Position numbers and translations under genes: made by a program. 64,000 bases of DNA from Erinaceus europaeus. Taxonomy: Eukaryota; Chordata; Mammalia; Eulipotyphla; Erinaceidae. The DNA lies in assembly GCF_950295315.1 (NCBI RefSeq), contig NC_080166.1:103819693-103883692 (forward strand). The letters are read 5' to 3'. This document shows, one piece after another, positions 10,077-21,976 of the stretch. Below the pieces are notes generated by a model, which saw nothing but the letters and a program-made list of their open reading frames with translations, was not told the DNA's origin and made no database searches. How positions within the stretch are numbered: position 1 is the stretch's first letter; the number at the start of each line of letters is the position of its first letter.

Positions 10077-10097
10077 ATTTTATTATTATTATTATTG

Positions 10098-10130
<33 letters not shown>

Positions 10131-10390
10131 GCCTCCATGGTTATTGCTCAGTGCCCACACTATGAATCCACTGCTACTGGTGGCCATTTTTATTGGATAA
10201 AAACAGAGAGAAATTGACAGAGGAGGGAGATAGGGAAGGAGAAAGACCTGCAGAGCTGTTTCATTGCTTCCCTTTTTGCAAGGCTTCTCCTCTGCAGGTG
10301 GGGAGGCAGGGGCTTGAACCTGGATTCTTGAGTGGTCCTTGAAGTCATGACTATGTGAATTTAACCAGGTGCACCACAGCCTAGTCCCCC
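10077..10390 (-). mobile_element. tRNA-derived SINE, family A, long variant with (TTA)n tail
   Basis: Antisense. A (TTA)n tract at 10080-10130 is its 3' tail. It is followed by gcctccatggttattgctca (long 3' segment), the body and a 5' end at cacagcctagtcccc. Confidence 0.88.
10080..10130. repeat. (ATT)n microsatellite
   Basis: Trinucleotide run in the SINE tail, interrupted once by gtc. Confidence 0.95.
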
Positions 10391-10940
10391 AGAGAAACAA
10401 TTTCACAAATAGTGTAAGTTACTACATATTTTATGAAAGTTCTGCACACCACCAGCCCCATTCCCCTATCACCACTACAATGGTCACAGATTTCATGAGA
10501 CAGTTTGGTTTATTATTTTTGATAAAATTTAATGATTTTCCCATTTTAAGTGTGTTTATTTTGAGTGTCTTGTCTGGTTTATGTTACTTAGATCATTGAC
10601 ATAAGCATGGAACAGTGTATGCGTACACTTTGTTATTTTTAAATAGCCACTGATTAGAAGCAAATAAAAGACAAAATGCAAACATGTTTTCAGTCACATT
10701 ACTCATTTTAAGTATTATAAGCATCACTGATATAATATATATTATAAAAAAGGAAGACATTTCAAAAGAAGTGCTCCATGTTTATAACAAATTAATAAAA
10801 ATCCTCACATAATTTATTATGCTTGTGACTTTTTAAATCCCATTTTAAAAGTAACCTAGTGCAGGACTTCACATAGTGAACAACTATCAAATAACTTTGT
10901 TATCAAATAATATTTTTAAGTTGAATTACTTTTTGTTCCC
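10391..10940. other. Unannotated sequence
   Basis: No recognisable feature in about 550 bases. Confidence 0.5.
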
Positions 10941-10945
10941 TTTCT

Positions 10946-11201
10946 TTTTTTATTGCCACCAGGGTTAGTTATCGCAGGGGCTCAGTGACAAATCCACCAT
11001 TCCCAAAAGCCATTTTCTTTTTCCTTTCTATTTTATTTTACAGGATAGAGAAATTGAGATGAGAAGGCAAATGGAGAAGGAGAGAGAAAGATAGACGCCT
11101 GCAGGTCTGCTTCACCAATCATGAAGAGCCGTCTCTTCAAGTGGTGAGCTGGAGAGGGGGTGGCTCAAACCTGGATCCTTGTGCAAGGTGGTGCCAGCCC
11201 C
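10946..11201 (-). mobile_element. tRNA-derived SINE, family A long variant, diverged
   Basis: Antisense, with attgccaccagggttagtta at the 3' end, the cgcctgcaggtctgcttcac body and a truncated or decayed 5' end near gtgccagcccc. Confidence 0.8.
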
Positions 11202-12634
11202 TTCAAGTTAAAATGTTATGTTATACTTAGTTTTCACTTTAATAGACACTAAAAGTGAAATTTAGAAATTCTAAAGTTGGTATTTCTCTCTGTATTGTTG
11301 ATTATTTTTCAGAGCATATCTGTTCAGCTTCACTTAAATAATAATAATTAAAATTGGCTAAATAAGTTTAATAGTAATACTACTTGACCACCTATTTCCC
11401 ATTATCCATTACACAAATCTATATTTCCCAGTTATTGTAGAGTGCCTCAGTGACCTGTATATCTTTATTATAAAAATATGATGAGCTTCTACCCTAATCC
11501 AGATTGGAATGGACTGTGATTCATTGCTGTAGCCTCAGTGCCTACGTCCAAAGTACCCAATAAATAGTTCTGTTCTGAAAAAAAAAACTTATATAGACTC
11601 GTCAGTTAAGATAGTAACTTAATCAATAAATGTAGAAACAAGAAATTAAAGGGAAAATACAATGTGAAGCTCGGACTGGGTTTGTGGTATTGTACCAATG
11701 CAAAGGACTCTGGGTAGGAAGAAAAAGAAGGAGACTGGAGACTGGTCTGTGCATATGATGTGAAAAAGGACCTGAGTTGGAGGTAACAGTATTTTGCAGA
11801 TGTCTCTCACACCACACAGAGATAGAAATTTTGTTCATGTGTGAACAACTGTACTTTAAACCAATTCCTCCCCCCAATAAAATGATCAGATAATAGTCAA
11901 TTTCTTCCATTGTTTAACAGAGCACATTGCATGAGCATTTCTTTTCATTGCTTTCCCTATGCTATTCTCATTGAAAAACACAGAAATTAGAGAATAAATG
12001 TGCCACACACCAACTGTAATCATTTCATTCTGTTGGTAAGAACTGATGATTCATTGTGTAAAACATCTTTGTCAGCATGAGGCTCTCATTTTACAATTTG
12101 GCTGTATGAAGTGTTTCTTCTTTTTGAAATGGAAATGAACTCATTATTTATCAACTCTTACAATGTTCTACATCCTTCCAAAACTTTACATCAATGATAA
12201 GTCCAAGTACATTTTGAATCATGCTTATGAAACCATTTTCTTTTGTTTACCTTAATATTTTAACTTAAATAGTTATTTCTAAATGATTTTCCAGGAGTAT
12301 AATCTGGTTTAGAATCTGAAAGGAAAGATGTTATACAAGTTTAGACTTTTCCCATACATTGTATATAAACAAACAAAAATTTTATCTGGTATATCCCTCT
12401 TTAGTTATATTAAAATTTAGTCAGAGATATAGGCCATTTAAAACCATGTAAAACGGATAAATACAAATTTTATTTGTTATGATTTAAGATTGTAGTTTTA
12501 AGAGTTTTCAAGTAACATTTCAGGCTAAAATATAATGAAAAATGCTGGAATTATATTCCCTACCTGAAGCAAAAACCTTGACAATATCATCTTTCTGTCT
12601 TGACGACACTGTTAACACTATGATTGCACACCCT
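11202..12634. other. Unannotated sequence
   Basis: About 1.4 kb. Stop codons are dense except for one 95-codon reverse frame at 11623-11910, which has no recognisable domain and is probably chance. No repeat identified. Confidence 0.5.
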
Positions 12635-12639
12635 TTTAA

Positions 12640-12787
12640 TTTAAGATTTATTTAATTTATTTTATGAGAGTAACAGAGTTCAGAGAACCACACGGTCACT
12701 CTGGCATATGAAGTGCCAGGGGTTGAACTCAAGACCTCATGCCTACAATTCCAGAACTCTACCTACTATACTACCTACCAAGTCACC
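12640..12787 (-). mobile_element. tRNA-derived SINE, family C, old
   Basis: Antisense, with atttatttaatttattttat tail, aggggttgaactcaagacct (B-box complement) and a decayed 5' end near ccaagtcacc. Confidence 0.75.
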
Positions 12788-13019
12788 TATTACAGTATTG
12801 AGGAAGTTTGCTGAGGGAATGAGAAGAAAAATCACTTTCTAAATATTCTTCCCTACTAACACAAATAATAGAGCTAATAATTATATATTTGTAAACATCT
12901 GTAAATATATACATATATATATAAATATATATGAAACTATAAAATTGGACTTGTAGTATGTTGTAAAATAGCCTGAGTTTACAGAAGAGTAAGATATTTC
13001 AAAATGAAAAAAATTTTCT

Positions 13020-13293
13020 CCTTTTTTAAATTTATTTTTTATTTAAGAAAGGATAAATTAACAAAACCATAGGGTAGGAGGGGTACAACTCCACACAATT
13101 CCCACCACCCAATGTCCATACCCATCCCCTCCCCTGATAGCTTTCCTATTCTCTATCCCTCTGGGAGCATGGACCCAGGGCCATTGTGGGTTGCAGAATG
13201 TGGAAGGTCTGGCTTCTGTAATTGCTTTCCTGCTGACATGGATGTTAACTGGTGGGTTCATACTCCCAGTTTGCCTCTCTCTTTCCCTAGTAG
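13020..13293 (-). other. L1 3' UTR end (copy 2)
   Basis: Antisense. It matches the ends of copies 3, 4 and 6, for example ccatagggtaggaggggtac and cacacaattcccaccaccca. The A-rich terminus is at 13022-13045. Confidence 0.85.
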
Positions 13294-13294
13294 A

Positions 13295-14133
13295 TTATTG
13301 ATTTTGCTGAAACAGTAAATGGGAGTGATTTCTGTATGTCTTCTTCTTCAAATTTAGTGTTTGCATAAAGAAATTCCACTGATTTTTGTACATTGATTTT
13401 GTAGCCTGTAGGGCTCTATAGATATCTTGCCATTGTCTTCTGGCTTTTAGAGTTTGAGTGGAGAATTCTGCTGATAGTCTTATGGGTTTTTCCCTGTATG
13501 TGACTTTTAGTTTTTCTCTTGCAGCCTTTAGAATCCTTTCTTTATCCTTACTTATTCTCATTGAGACTATTCTGTGTCTTGGTGTCTTCAGGTCTGGGTT
13601 GATTCTGTTTAGAACTCTCTGGGCCTCTTGAATCTTGATGTCCTTTCTGTCATTCAGGTCTGGGAAGTTTTCTTCTGTAATTTCCTCTAGAATTTTTCCT
13701 TCCCCTTTCTCTCTTTCTTCCTCTGGTAGGCCAATTATACGAATGTTACTTCTTTTGAGATCATCCCATATGTCTTTGTTGTTGTTTTCAGTGTCTCTCA
13801 ATCTCTTTTTGAGCTCTTTCACCTCTTTCTTAGTTTTCTCTAACTCATCCTCTGTCTGACTAATTCTGTTTTCTGCTTCTGTTAGTCTGCTTTCCCTTCC
13901 CTCAGCTTCTTTCCTCAGTTCAGCTATTTCAGCTTTCAGTTCTCTAATTGCCTCAAGATAATTAGTATTTTCCTTGGGTGTCTCAACTGTTGTTTCCCTA
14001 ATACTCCATTCCTTTCCTCCAGTGTTGTTTTCATTTCTGTGATTAATAAGTTTATTATTGCTTGCATACTTTTCTTATCTATAGTTACTTTTGGCTTATT
14101 TGTAGTTTCTTCTGGGATCTTGTCTTAATTCAT
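13295..14133 (-). pseudogene. L1 ORF1, truncated start and fused end (copy 2)
   Basis: The reverse strand encodes ORF1p. It has a coiled-coil rich in E and K (about 13780-13960), an RNA-recognition motif around I-R-I-I-G-L-P-E-E-E (about 13720-13745), and a C-terminal domain with I-N-P-D-L-K-T-P-R (about 13570-13600). The original ATG is at 14131-14133, but the third codon is TAA (14125-14127), so the normal start is dead. At the 3' end the frame runs out of ORF1 near 13412. It continues about 38 codons into an ORF2-derived segment read in the wrong frame, ending near 13295. ORF1p normally binds L1 RNA as a trimer. This copy should be non-functional. Confidence 0.85.
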
Positions 14134-14405
14134 TGTAATAGTAGTTTTATTTGCTCTTGATCTACCCAATTTTTTTTTGATTAATGTGTTCCTTATTTTT
14201 ATGTTCTGTTGTTCCGCAGTTGTGTTTTGAGTACAAGCAATACTGTACTAAATACCTTTATGACAAATGCAATCACCTACCTCAGAAATTACAATAGCAA
14301 CTGAAGCAAGTATTGAAGCAGTTTAATCACTACCAGTTAGCCAAACAATGTCTCCAGTCTGTGAAAAAATAGCAACCAAGTCTAAGGGAAGAAGAAAGAG
14401 AAAGC

Positions 14406-15026
14406 AAGAATAGACAATTATGCTAATCTACTATCCACTGTATATTCTAGGGTTATCAAGAGAATAAAGGGAAGTAGAGCAGAGATACACATATAGAGAG
14501 TCCACTCTGAGTCAGATTTCTTCCCCAAAGTAATTCACAAATGAATATCAATGAATTCAGGAAGACAAAGAAGGAAGGAAGAAAAGAAGACAAAATAAAA
14601 AAAGAGAAACAAGAGAGAGAAAAGAAAAAAGATAAGAAAAAGAACTGTAATAAAAGAGCAGTGAAAGGAAAGTTTTTTAATTGATTAATTTATTTTTTAT
14701 TTTATTTTATTAATTAACTAGGAGGAGGGAGAAGGGGAGAGTGGGTCGAGGAGGTAGGAGTAGTGAAACAGTTCCTCTCACAATGGATAAGACACTTAGT
14801 CCCCTAGCAATGGAAGATACCCTAAGAGTTAATTTTGGTCAACCTAAAGGAAGGGGAGAAAGAAATACACCTTTATATAATATTAATAATAAAATAGAGC
14901 AGGGTAAAAAACCTGTTCCAGATTGCCTCAAGCCTCCTGAGAAGAGGCAGCTGATTGCTAAGAAAGTAAAACAAACAAACAAAAGAACTGGAGAAAAAAA
15001 CCACCTTAGGAATAGACAAGAATAGC
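14406..15026 (-). repeat. L1 5' UTR tandem unit, ORF-proximal (copy 2)
   Basis: About 621-bp unit repeated at 15027-15647. Both contain atgc[t/a]aatcta[c/g]tatccactg, a ccactctgagtcagatttct block, a purine-rich run, ag-gagg-gtgggt and ttggtcaacct. Promoter duplication of this kind is known for rodent L1 monomers. Confidence 0.8.
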
Positions 15027-15647
15027 AAGAATAGACAGCTATGCAAATCTAGTATCCACTGTATATTCTGGGGTTATCTAAAGGAGAAAGGGAAGTAGAG
15101 CAGAGATACATGCAGAGAGAGTCCACTCTGAGTCAGATTTCTTTCCCAAAATAATTCCCAAACATGTATCAGTGAATTCATAAAGCTGAAGGAGGAAGAA
15201 AGATTGACAAGAATGAGAAAAAGAAGAAAAGAAAAAGAGAGAGAGAGAGAAAGAAAAAATATAAGAAAAAGAACAATAATAAAAGAGCAGTGAAAGGAAA
15301 TAGTTATTTATTTATTTATTTATTATTTAATTAGCTAGGCAGGGGGGACAGTGGGTACAGGAGGTAGGAAGAGGGAAACAAGTTACTTTAACAGTGGATA
15401 AGACACCCAGTCCCCTAGCAATGGAAAATACACTAAGAGTTAATTCTGGTCAACCTGAAGGAGAGGGAAAAAAAGGATACGCGTTTATCTAGTATGGATA
15501 ATAAAATAGAACAGAGTAAAAAACATGTCCTGTCTTCAGCTTGGATGGCTCCAGATTGCCTCAGACCCCCTGAGCAGAGGCAGCTGATTGTTGAGAAAAT
15601 AAAGCAAATAGAAAAAAAAAACAAAAAACAAAACAAAACAAAAAAAT
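15027..15647 (-). repeat. L1 5' UTR tandem unit, 5'-proximal (copy 2)
   Basis: Second copy of the 621-bp unit, with landmarks in the same order. It is followed by a unique 5' segment to 16097. Confidence 0.8.
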
Positions 15648-16111
15648 CTCTGGAGGTCTTTCCCTATCTGAGTAAGGCTCTGCTTGGTGGAATATTTGTA
15701 GCTGGAATTGGCAACTTAGAAGGAAAGAAGGCCAAGGGTTTCAGAAAGGAATAGAATTGGAATTAGGAATGACACCCCCTGGTGGGACAGGAATCTTGGT
15801 AAAGAAAGAAGCTCAGCAGGGGAACCTGTTAAGAGCAGATCTCTGGCCCCCAGGGACTGGTTATATGGGGTGAGGGGGTCAGGGGTGTGATTCAGGAATA
15901 ATAATTTAAAAATTTTTTTCCTTTCTTTTTACTCTATTTTCTAACCCAAATTGAGTTATAGTCACCTCCTTGGTGTCACTGTTAGGACCCCTTATTGATT
16001 GTCCTGCTAAAGGCAAAAAATCCTACTGTTTGCAGTAGATGTTGTTGGAGCTCAAGCCACTAGCAGCTTCTCAGTCCACCATCTTCCAGAATCCCCACAA
16101 AGTGAAATTTT

Positions 16112-16456
16112 TTTTTTCCTCCAGGGTTATTGCTGGGCTCAGTGCCTGCACCATGAATCCACTGCTCCTGGAGGCCATTTTTCCCCTTTTTGTTGCCCTT
16201 GTTGTTGTAGCCTCATTGTTGTTATTATTATTGCCATTGTTGATGTTGTTCATTGTTGGATAGGACAGAGAGAAATGGAGAGACAAGGGGAAGACAGAGA
16301 GGGGGAGAGAAAGACAGACACTTGCAGACCTGCTTCACCTCCTGTGAAGCGACTCCCCTGCAGGTGGGGAGCCGGGGCTCGAACCAGGATCCTTACGCAT
16401 GTCCTTGCGCTTTCCACCAAGTGGGTTTAATCCACTGCGCCACCGCCCGACCCCCC
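16112..16456 (-). mobile_element. tRNA-derived SINE, family A, long variant, complete
   Basis: Antisense. Perfect 13-bp duplications AAAGTGAAATTTT lie at 16099-16111 and 16457-16469. It includes the long 3' end (cctccagggttattgctggg) and a well-kept B-box complement (ggggctcgaacc). Confidence 0.95.
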
Positions 16457-16470
16457 AAAGTGAAATTTTA

Positions 16471-17160
16471 TAGGTAGAGTTAGCTAGTGATAAAGTTTAT
16501 AGTGTAACCATTATGGAATAAATGCCATGAACAAGAAAATAACCTTTTAGACAGTACAATGAAGTAAGTCACCAATCTATTTGTATAAGTGGTTGAAGTT
16601 ACTGAGAGTGAATTTTAGAAGAGAAATCATTGTGTCCCAACAGCATAGTTGGGACTTTTATAGAAGTGGAGATTAACTTCCTTGAATTGCGTAATGAACT
16701 TTATTGAGATCATAGTGTACAACTAAGAAACAGTTGCAATATTCTCCTTTGGGTATGGGAGTTTAGAAGGACTGTTCATTCAAGGTGCAGTGTATAATGG
16801 TGACTCAAAGTTTTCAAAACAATCTGGCACTCTCCTTCTTTGAAAAATTTACCTTAAAACAGAATTAATATTTGGGAGTTAACTAAGACTAGGCTGGATG
16901 GATATTTTTTCCATAGGATTTCAGAAATGTTTGCACTTAACTACTGATTTTTTCCAGTGTTACAAAAGGAGAAAGAAGAATGTTTAAGTAACATTTGAAT
17001 AGGAAGCAACATTCTAATGCTTAATTTATAGTATAAGTAAGCTAAAGCTAAACATTGTGTTCTGGCTATTGTAATGGACCTGGGGTATGACCTAATGGTT
17101 GACAGCCCAGGAGATCAAACTTACTGAAATTATATTGATTTTTTTAAAAATAAAATTATA
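16471..17160. other. Unannotated sequence
   Basis: About 690 bases without recognised features. Confidence 0.5.
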
Positions 17161-17165
17161 AACTT

Positions 17166-17330
17166 CAGAATGCTGTGGAAGGCTGGTGATGCATCTCACT
17201 TGGACAGTGAACTGCTTTACCATGTGCACAGCCTGGGTTTAAGCCTGGCCCCCACAACATTGAAGGGAGCTCTATGTTATGGTCTCTTTCACTTTCTCTC
17301 TATACCTTTCTGCCTTCAAATAAGAAAAAA
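17166..17330 (+). mobile_element. Old tRNA-derived SINE, sense
   Basis: Carries ggctggtgatgcatctcact, a B-box-like gggtttaagcc and a pyrimidine-rich 3' part before an A-rich end. Strongly diverged. Confidence 0.6.
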
Positions 17331-17334
17331 CATA

Positions 17335-18620
17335 GAATTTTGTGTAGAGGACACAAGATATCTGCTTTGTCAAGTGTTAAACCCAGATTGACGTCCAGCC
17401 CCAAGTGAAGGGAAAAAAAAAACAAAACTATGATGTGCATTGTTTTTACGTTTTCCCTCTATCTCTCTTTCTGTTTCAAAGACTCAGTCAAAGCAGAGAG
17501 GTTTCTGGTAATAAAGATAATCTAAAATAACAGAATAAAATAAAATATTGTGGATGGTAATTCTATGTAGAAAATAGAAATGTAAATATCTGTATTTATT
17601 CCTTGAGTATGCTGATACATTTACTTCTAAAATCATGAAAAAAGCCATTACATTCCTGCACCTGGCATGTCATGAGGATCTTTGTTATGTGTTTTTATAA
17701 TAACTGCCCTGCTTTGTGCAACTAGATACATACTGTCTATCACATTATAGATATATGCATATGTGTGCAGTTCATACACACTCAAAAGTGACTTTGCACA
17801 TGTAGATAATTTAAACAAGTATTTAGTAAATGTCTGTCTAAATATAAAAATAAGACATATGGATTACTTGAATGCATTTAAAAGTCATATTCCAATAGTG
17901 ATTGATTTGATATATTCCTTTCAGAATTTAAGGACAACTTATAGTGAACTCACTTGCAATTCTCATATAAAACAAATCAAAAGTTGATAAAAACTTTCTA
18001 GATGAAATTCCTATGTGAGCTGCCAGTACCCAATGTGAAAGAGCATTAGTGTCATTTATATGAAAAGTCTTTCAAGTCAATGACAGAACTAGGCCAGAAG
18101 CAATGAGAATAAATTAAGTGATAGAAAGTGTTCAATGGCCATCTGAAGCCTCGAGCAGTTCTTTTCTGTTTTACATGGACTAACAGAAAGAAAAATCTCT
18201 CTGTATTTTGCCTAGAAAAACTATTTTGCTTGTATTTTTAGCCTATCAACATTGACAAAGACAAATATGTGTTTCATTTATTTTAGTTGATACCAGCAAT
18301 AGTCTCAATTACTGAGCTTATAATTATTTGCAAATAGTGAAAACCAATGTATGCTGGAGAACATGTTCCAATCTGCTTAAAGTATTTTTCAATTATGAAA
18401 TTGTACTCAGTTGTGCAAAACTCAGCAATATAACATAACCAAAGCCATCTATGAATTTACATGATCTGTTTCCATTCATTAGTTTAACTATTATATTTGC
18501 ATACATATTCCCATCATCTGGTCTTCTCTTCCCAAGTTTATAGAATTTCTCACTTTATTGTTTTATTCATTTATTGTCTGGTGACATGTATATACATATA
18601 TGATATTATTAATATAAATA
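17335..18620. other. Unannotated sequence
   Basis: About 1.3 kb with no gene or repeat recognised. The 74-codon frame at 17763-17987 has no known motif. Confidence 0.5.
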
Positions 18621-18627
18621 TTTAATA

Positions 18628-18770
18628 GATTATTTATTTATTTAAATGAAAAAAGGGGAAAGAATAAGAGAGAAAAAATAGAACATTACTTTGGCGTATG
18701 CAATGCTGCCAGGAGTCAAACTTGAAAACTCACACAAGAAAATCCTACATTCTATTATTCCAATAAATTA
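18628..18770 (-). mobile_element. Old SINE, family C-like, antisense
   Basis: T/A-rich tail, then aagagagaaaaaatagaaca, gccaggagtcaaacttgaaa (decayed B-box complement) and a decayed 5' end. Confidence 0.55.
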
Positions 18771-18877
18771 TTTCATATAATTCCCATAGCATTTTGATTC
18801 CTAAAATAACTATATATTTTCTCCAAACTAGTTATTTTCATAAATTTTAGTATTATGCCTTTAGTATTATGACTTCT

Positions 18878-18932
18878 GCTTGTGTGATCTTGACAGTATT
18901 TTGCTTATGTGATCTTGATAGTATTTTGCTTA
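18878..18932 (+). repeat. 25-bp tandem repeat, about 2.2 copies
   Basis: gctt[g/a]tgtgatcttga[c/t]agtattt starts at 18878, 18903 and 18928 (partial). Confidence 0.85.
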
Positions 18933-18946
18933 TGAGCAAAACAAGT

Positions 18947-18949
<3 letters not shown>

Positions 18950-19042
<93 letters not shown>
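18950..19042. repeat. (AC)n(AT)n compound microsatellite
   Basis: About 25 AC units followed by about 21 AT units. It is the longest microsatellite in the window. Confidence 0.97.
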
Positions 19043-19044
<2 letters not shown>

Positions 19045-19509
19045 AATCACATACATATACATGGTAACAGAATGTATGTATGAGGCCTTTGGTTCAATTT
19101 CCAGCACCATAAACAGGAATTTAATTTTTCCCTCATTTATCAACTTGCTTGATCTGTTAGTACAAAAATATCAAATAGCCTTTTTAAATATTGAAAATAA
19201 ATAAAGATGCTCTTAGGTATCTTGCATACATTTATATATCTCGTGGTAGATAAAAAGTCTACCAATTTCTGGTCTAGATACTGGAAGACACAAAATCTAT
19301 CTCATGTAATTTGCATTTAAGTAAGCATCTTAAATTATTTATTGCCTATAAAAGATCTCTTCCAAAAACTGTCATCATGGTAAAGAGAAGTATCAGTGAA
19401 GAGCCAGTGGGTCTCAGGAAGCCTGCTACCATTACAAATGACTTCATGTTCAATCATATTGTTACAGATTTTAGTTTTCCTCATTCTACTGATAGATAAT
19501 AAAATTTGA
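19043..19509. other. Mostly unannotated; possible SINE scrap
   Basis: 19058-19110 resembles part of a family D SINE (aggcctttggttcaatttcc is B-box-like). The remainder holds nothing I recognise. Confidence 0.4.
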
Positions 19510-19760
19510 GACAACTCCATATTGGGTTCCATAGAAGCTTTACCAACTTATGTTCTCACCACCAGTACCTGAATATCCCCTTTCTCTATATTTTCACTAA
19601 TTGCTGCCTCCTGTTTTGTTTTTTGTTTTGTGACAGCCTTTGTAAGATATATAAAGTGATTTGCCACTGTGATTAATATGCATTTCCCTAATTACTAGTG
19701 AATATCCATGTGCCTGGTGGCCATTTGTATTTCTTCATTGAGAAAATGTTCCTCAGCTGA
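19510..19760 (-). mobile_element. Ancient L1 ORF2 C-terminal fragment
   Basis: The plus strand resembles the complement of mammalian L1 ORF2 near its 3' end: an ...acttatgttctcaccaccag segment, tgatttgccactgtgattaa-tatgcatttccctaatta, and gaatatccatgtgcctggtg. It is far more diverged than the young L1 copies here, so it likely predates the hedgehog lineage. I judged this from the order of motifs only. Confidence 0.6.
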
Positions 19761-20411
19761 TGACTTCTTTAAATGATGCCACTGCTGTATCTGAAAACTG
19801 ATACAGAGGATGAAAATTATTTTATTCTTACTTTTGTCAATATACTTAAATTGAACACAAAATAGTGACAATGCTTATGGCACTAAAAAGGAAATCATTC
19901 CAAATCTTATTTACCAGTGTGTACATGAAACTTAGCATAAGCCAGAGAAAATATATTATACTGGTACATTTTTGATATGCCTATGTATTTTTGTTTTCAT
20001 CTATTCAGTAAACCATTTACCTAAATCTGTAATGCTGGATCTCTGACTCCTATAATTTTTTTTTAATCTAATGACTTTGATGTTAAAAAAGAAAACACTA
20101 GATCAGCTTTAATTTATCATGTGGATAGTGACAAGTTTTTCATAGTGCTTCAATTTCAGTCAATATACCAAATGTCTAAGATAACTTTCATATCATAGAA
20201 AATGTCATTATTTACAATGTTGCCAGTTACCACTTTACTTGGAAATTCCTAGAATGACTTACCTTTCAAGCAAACATGAATTCTGATTGGGAAGAAAAAC
20301 AGTGCTTTTGATATGTACCATCCCAACAAGAATGAATAATCAATTAATTTTATTTAAGTAATATTCACTAATTATTGAACATATGTCAGCTAAGGTATTA
20401 AAATTCAAATA
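19761..20411. other. Unannotated sequence
   Basis: About 650 bases without recognised features. Confidence 0.5.
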
Positions 20412-21321
20412 ACATTAGATAGACTTTTTAAATTTTTTTTTATTTAAGAAAGGATTAATTAACAAAACCATAGGGTTGGAGGGGTACAACTCCACACAAT
20501 TCCCACCACCCAATCTCCTTAACCCACCCCCTCCCCTGATAGCTTTCCCATTCTCTATCCCTCTGGGAGCATGGACCCAGGGTTGTTGTGGGTTGCAGAA
20601 GGTAGAAGGTCTGGCTTCTGTAATTGCTTCCCCACTGAACATGGGAGTTGACTGGTCAGTCCACACTCCCAGTATGCCTCTATCTTTCTAGGGTGTGTCT
20701 CTGGGGAAGCTGAGCTCCAGGACACATTGGTGGGGTCTTCAATCCAGGGAAGCCTGGCCAGCATCCTGGTGGCATCTGGAACCTGGTGATTGAAAAGAGA
20801 GTTAACATACGAAGCCAAACAAATTGTTGAGCAATCGTGGACCCAAAGCTTGGAATAGTGGAGAGGAAGTGTTAAGGAGGCACTCACTGCAAACTCTAGT
20901 GTACTTCTGCTTTCAGGTATATATTTTGCAGTAGTTTATGGATACGTGTAAACATAAGCTCTCTCTCACAGAAACTGGTGTATATCTAGGTTATGGGACT
21001 TTGTTAGAAAGTGAACCACCTGAGATGAAATTAGAGTGTACTATAAAAGGAAAGGTCTCACCCGAGTAATGAAGCTGAAGGGTTGTCATTCCACACATGA
21101 AGTCTCTGGACACAGTCTGAAGTGAAGCATGTTGAGGTGGCAATCGTTGCATTGGTTAGGTTGTGATCGGCGGATGCAATATTATTTGGTATGGATTGGG
21201 AGAGGCATAAGGGAAAGTGGGCCCTATCCAAGGGTTCCAGGAATGGGGGAAGTAGGGGCTCTATAGTGGAGATGTGAGGTTTCTGCTGTCTTAGGGTTCA
21301 AAAAGACAATCGATAGTTAAT

Positions 21322-21327
21322 GTTATC
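21322..21327. repeat. Target duplication of ERV (left)
   Basis: GTTATC, identical to 24041-24046. The undisrupted paralogous L1 (copy 4) has a single GTTATC at 42305-42310 in otherwise matching sequence, which gives the empty site. Confidence 0.95.
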
Positions 21328-21792
21328 TGCCGGGATAGCCTGGGGGTACTTCTTCCCGAGCTAGTGCTCTCTGGGTTGGAGAGAACTCAACTGGAGCTGA
21401 TCTAGGCTGCTGTGTGGGAGAGGGATCAGGAACTCGTGCTGCACCAACTTCCGCAGGAGATACACTCTGGAACTCTCGGAGCCAGAAAGCAATTTCCAAG
21501 TGTCTTTAATCAGAAGAGCAGCTGTTTTTATACTCTCCAAGGAGGGTGGAAACAGGATGTGATATAGAGAGGGTGGAGAGAAAAGTGACTGGTAAAAATC
21601 AGAGTGTGACAAAGAAGGGATCAGGGTGTGACAAGGAGGGGGGGGTGGAGCAAAAACATATCATGAAACAGTGGGGATTGAACCAATGCCCTGGAGGGAG
21701 GTGCTTGTTAACAGCGGTTATATAAATAGAATAGTGTTAAGCAGGGAGGATTTAAACCAAATGAAACAGAAGGGGTCTCATGCATACCAACA
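21328..21792 (-). mobile_element. ERV 3' LTR (hybrid type)
   Basis: A 465-bp LTR, minus strand, beginning TGTTGGTATG and ending CCGGCA. Bases 21543-21792 match the 5' LTR closely (a few substitutions plus an 11-bp and a 1-bp indel). Bases 21328-21542 have no similarity to it. Its own TATA motif (GTATAAAAAC on the minus strand) is at 21524-21533 and a polyadenylation signal ATTAAA is at 21505-21510. Confidence 0.88.
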
Positions 21793-21810
21793 ATTCCCCC
21801 TTTCTTTTTA
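21793..21810 (-). other. ERV polypurine tract
   Basis: Minus strand TAAAAAGAAAGGGGGAAT directly before the 3' LTR, as expected for the plus-strand DNA primer site. Confidence 0.9.
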
Positions 21811-21976
21811 ACTAATGGCCATTGTGGGGTGAACAGAAACGTATATCGTACAGGCGTTTTCAAAAGAACTGGCATAAGACATGGAAAAGAAAATAGGCGA
21901 GCAGCAATAACCAGCGTGATGCCAAGTGGAGCTTTTCTTGCCTCAAAGGGCAAGGCCTAGCAGGCGAAAGGGCATT

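Larger units (their letters stand above)
13016..16097 (-). mobile_element. L1 retrotransposon with both ends but deleted ORF2 (copy 2)
   Basis: Antisense L1 with a 3' UTR at 13020-13293, a short ORF2 thumb-region piece at about 13294-13412, ORF1 at about 13413-14133, and a 5' UTR ending near 16097 at the sense sequence GATTCTGGAAGATGGTGGAC. About 4-5 kb of ORF2 normally found between these is absent. The two junctions are clean: ORF1 is joined to ORF2 text at about 13412, and ORF2 text is joined to the 3' UTR at about 13294. The 5' UTR holds two tandem units. Confidence 0.88.

Noticed and set aside
9646..10077. 143-codon forward open frame
   Set aside because: It runs through two antisense SINEs and their junction. 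Similar peptides appear at other SINE copies, so it is not a gene.
18869..19204. 111-codon frame with H-T and I-Y repeats
   Set aside because: It is a translation of the (AC)n(AT)n microsatellite.
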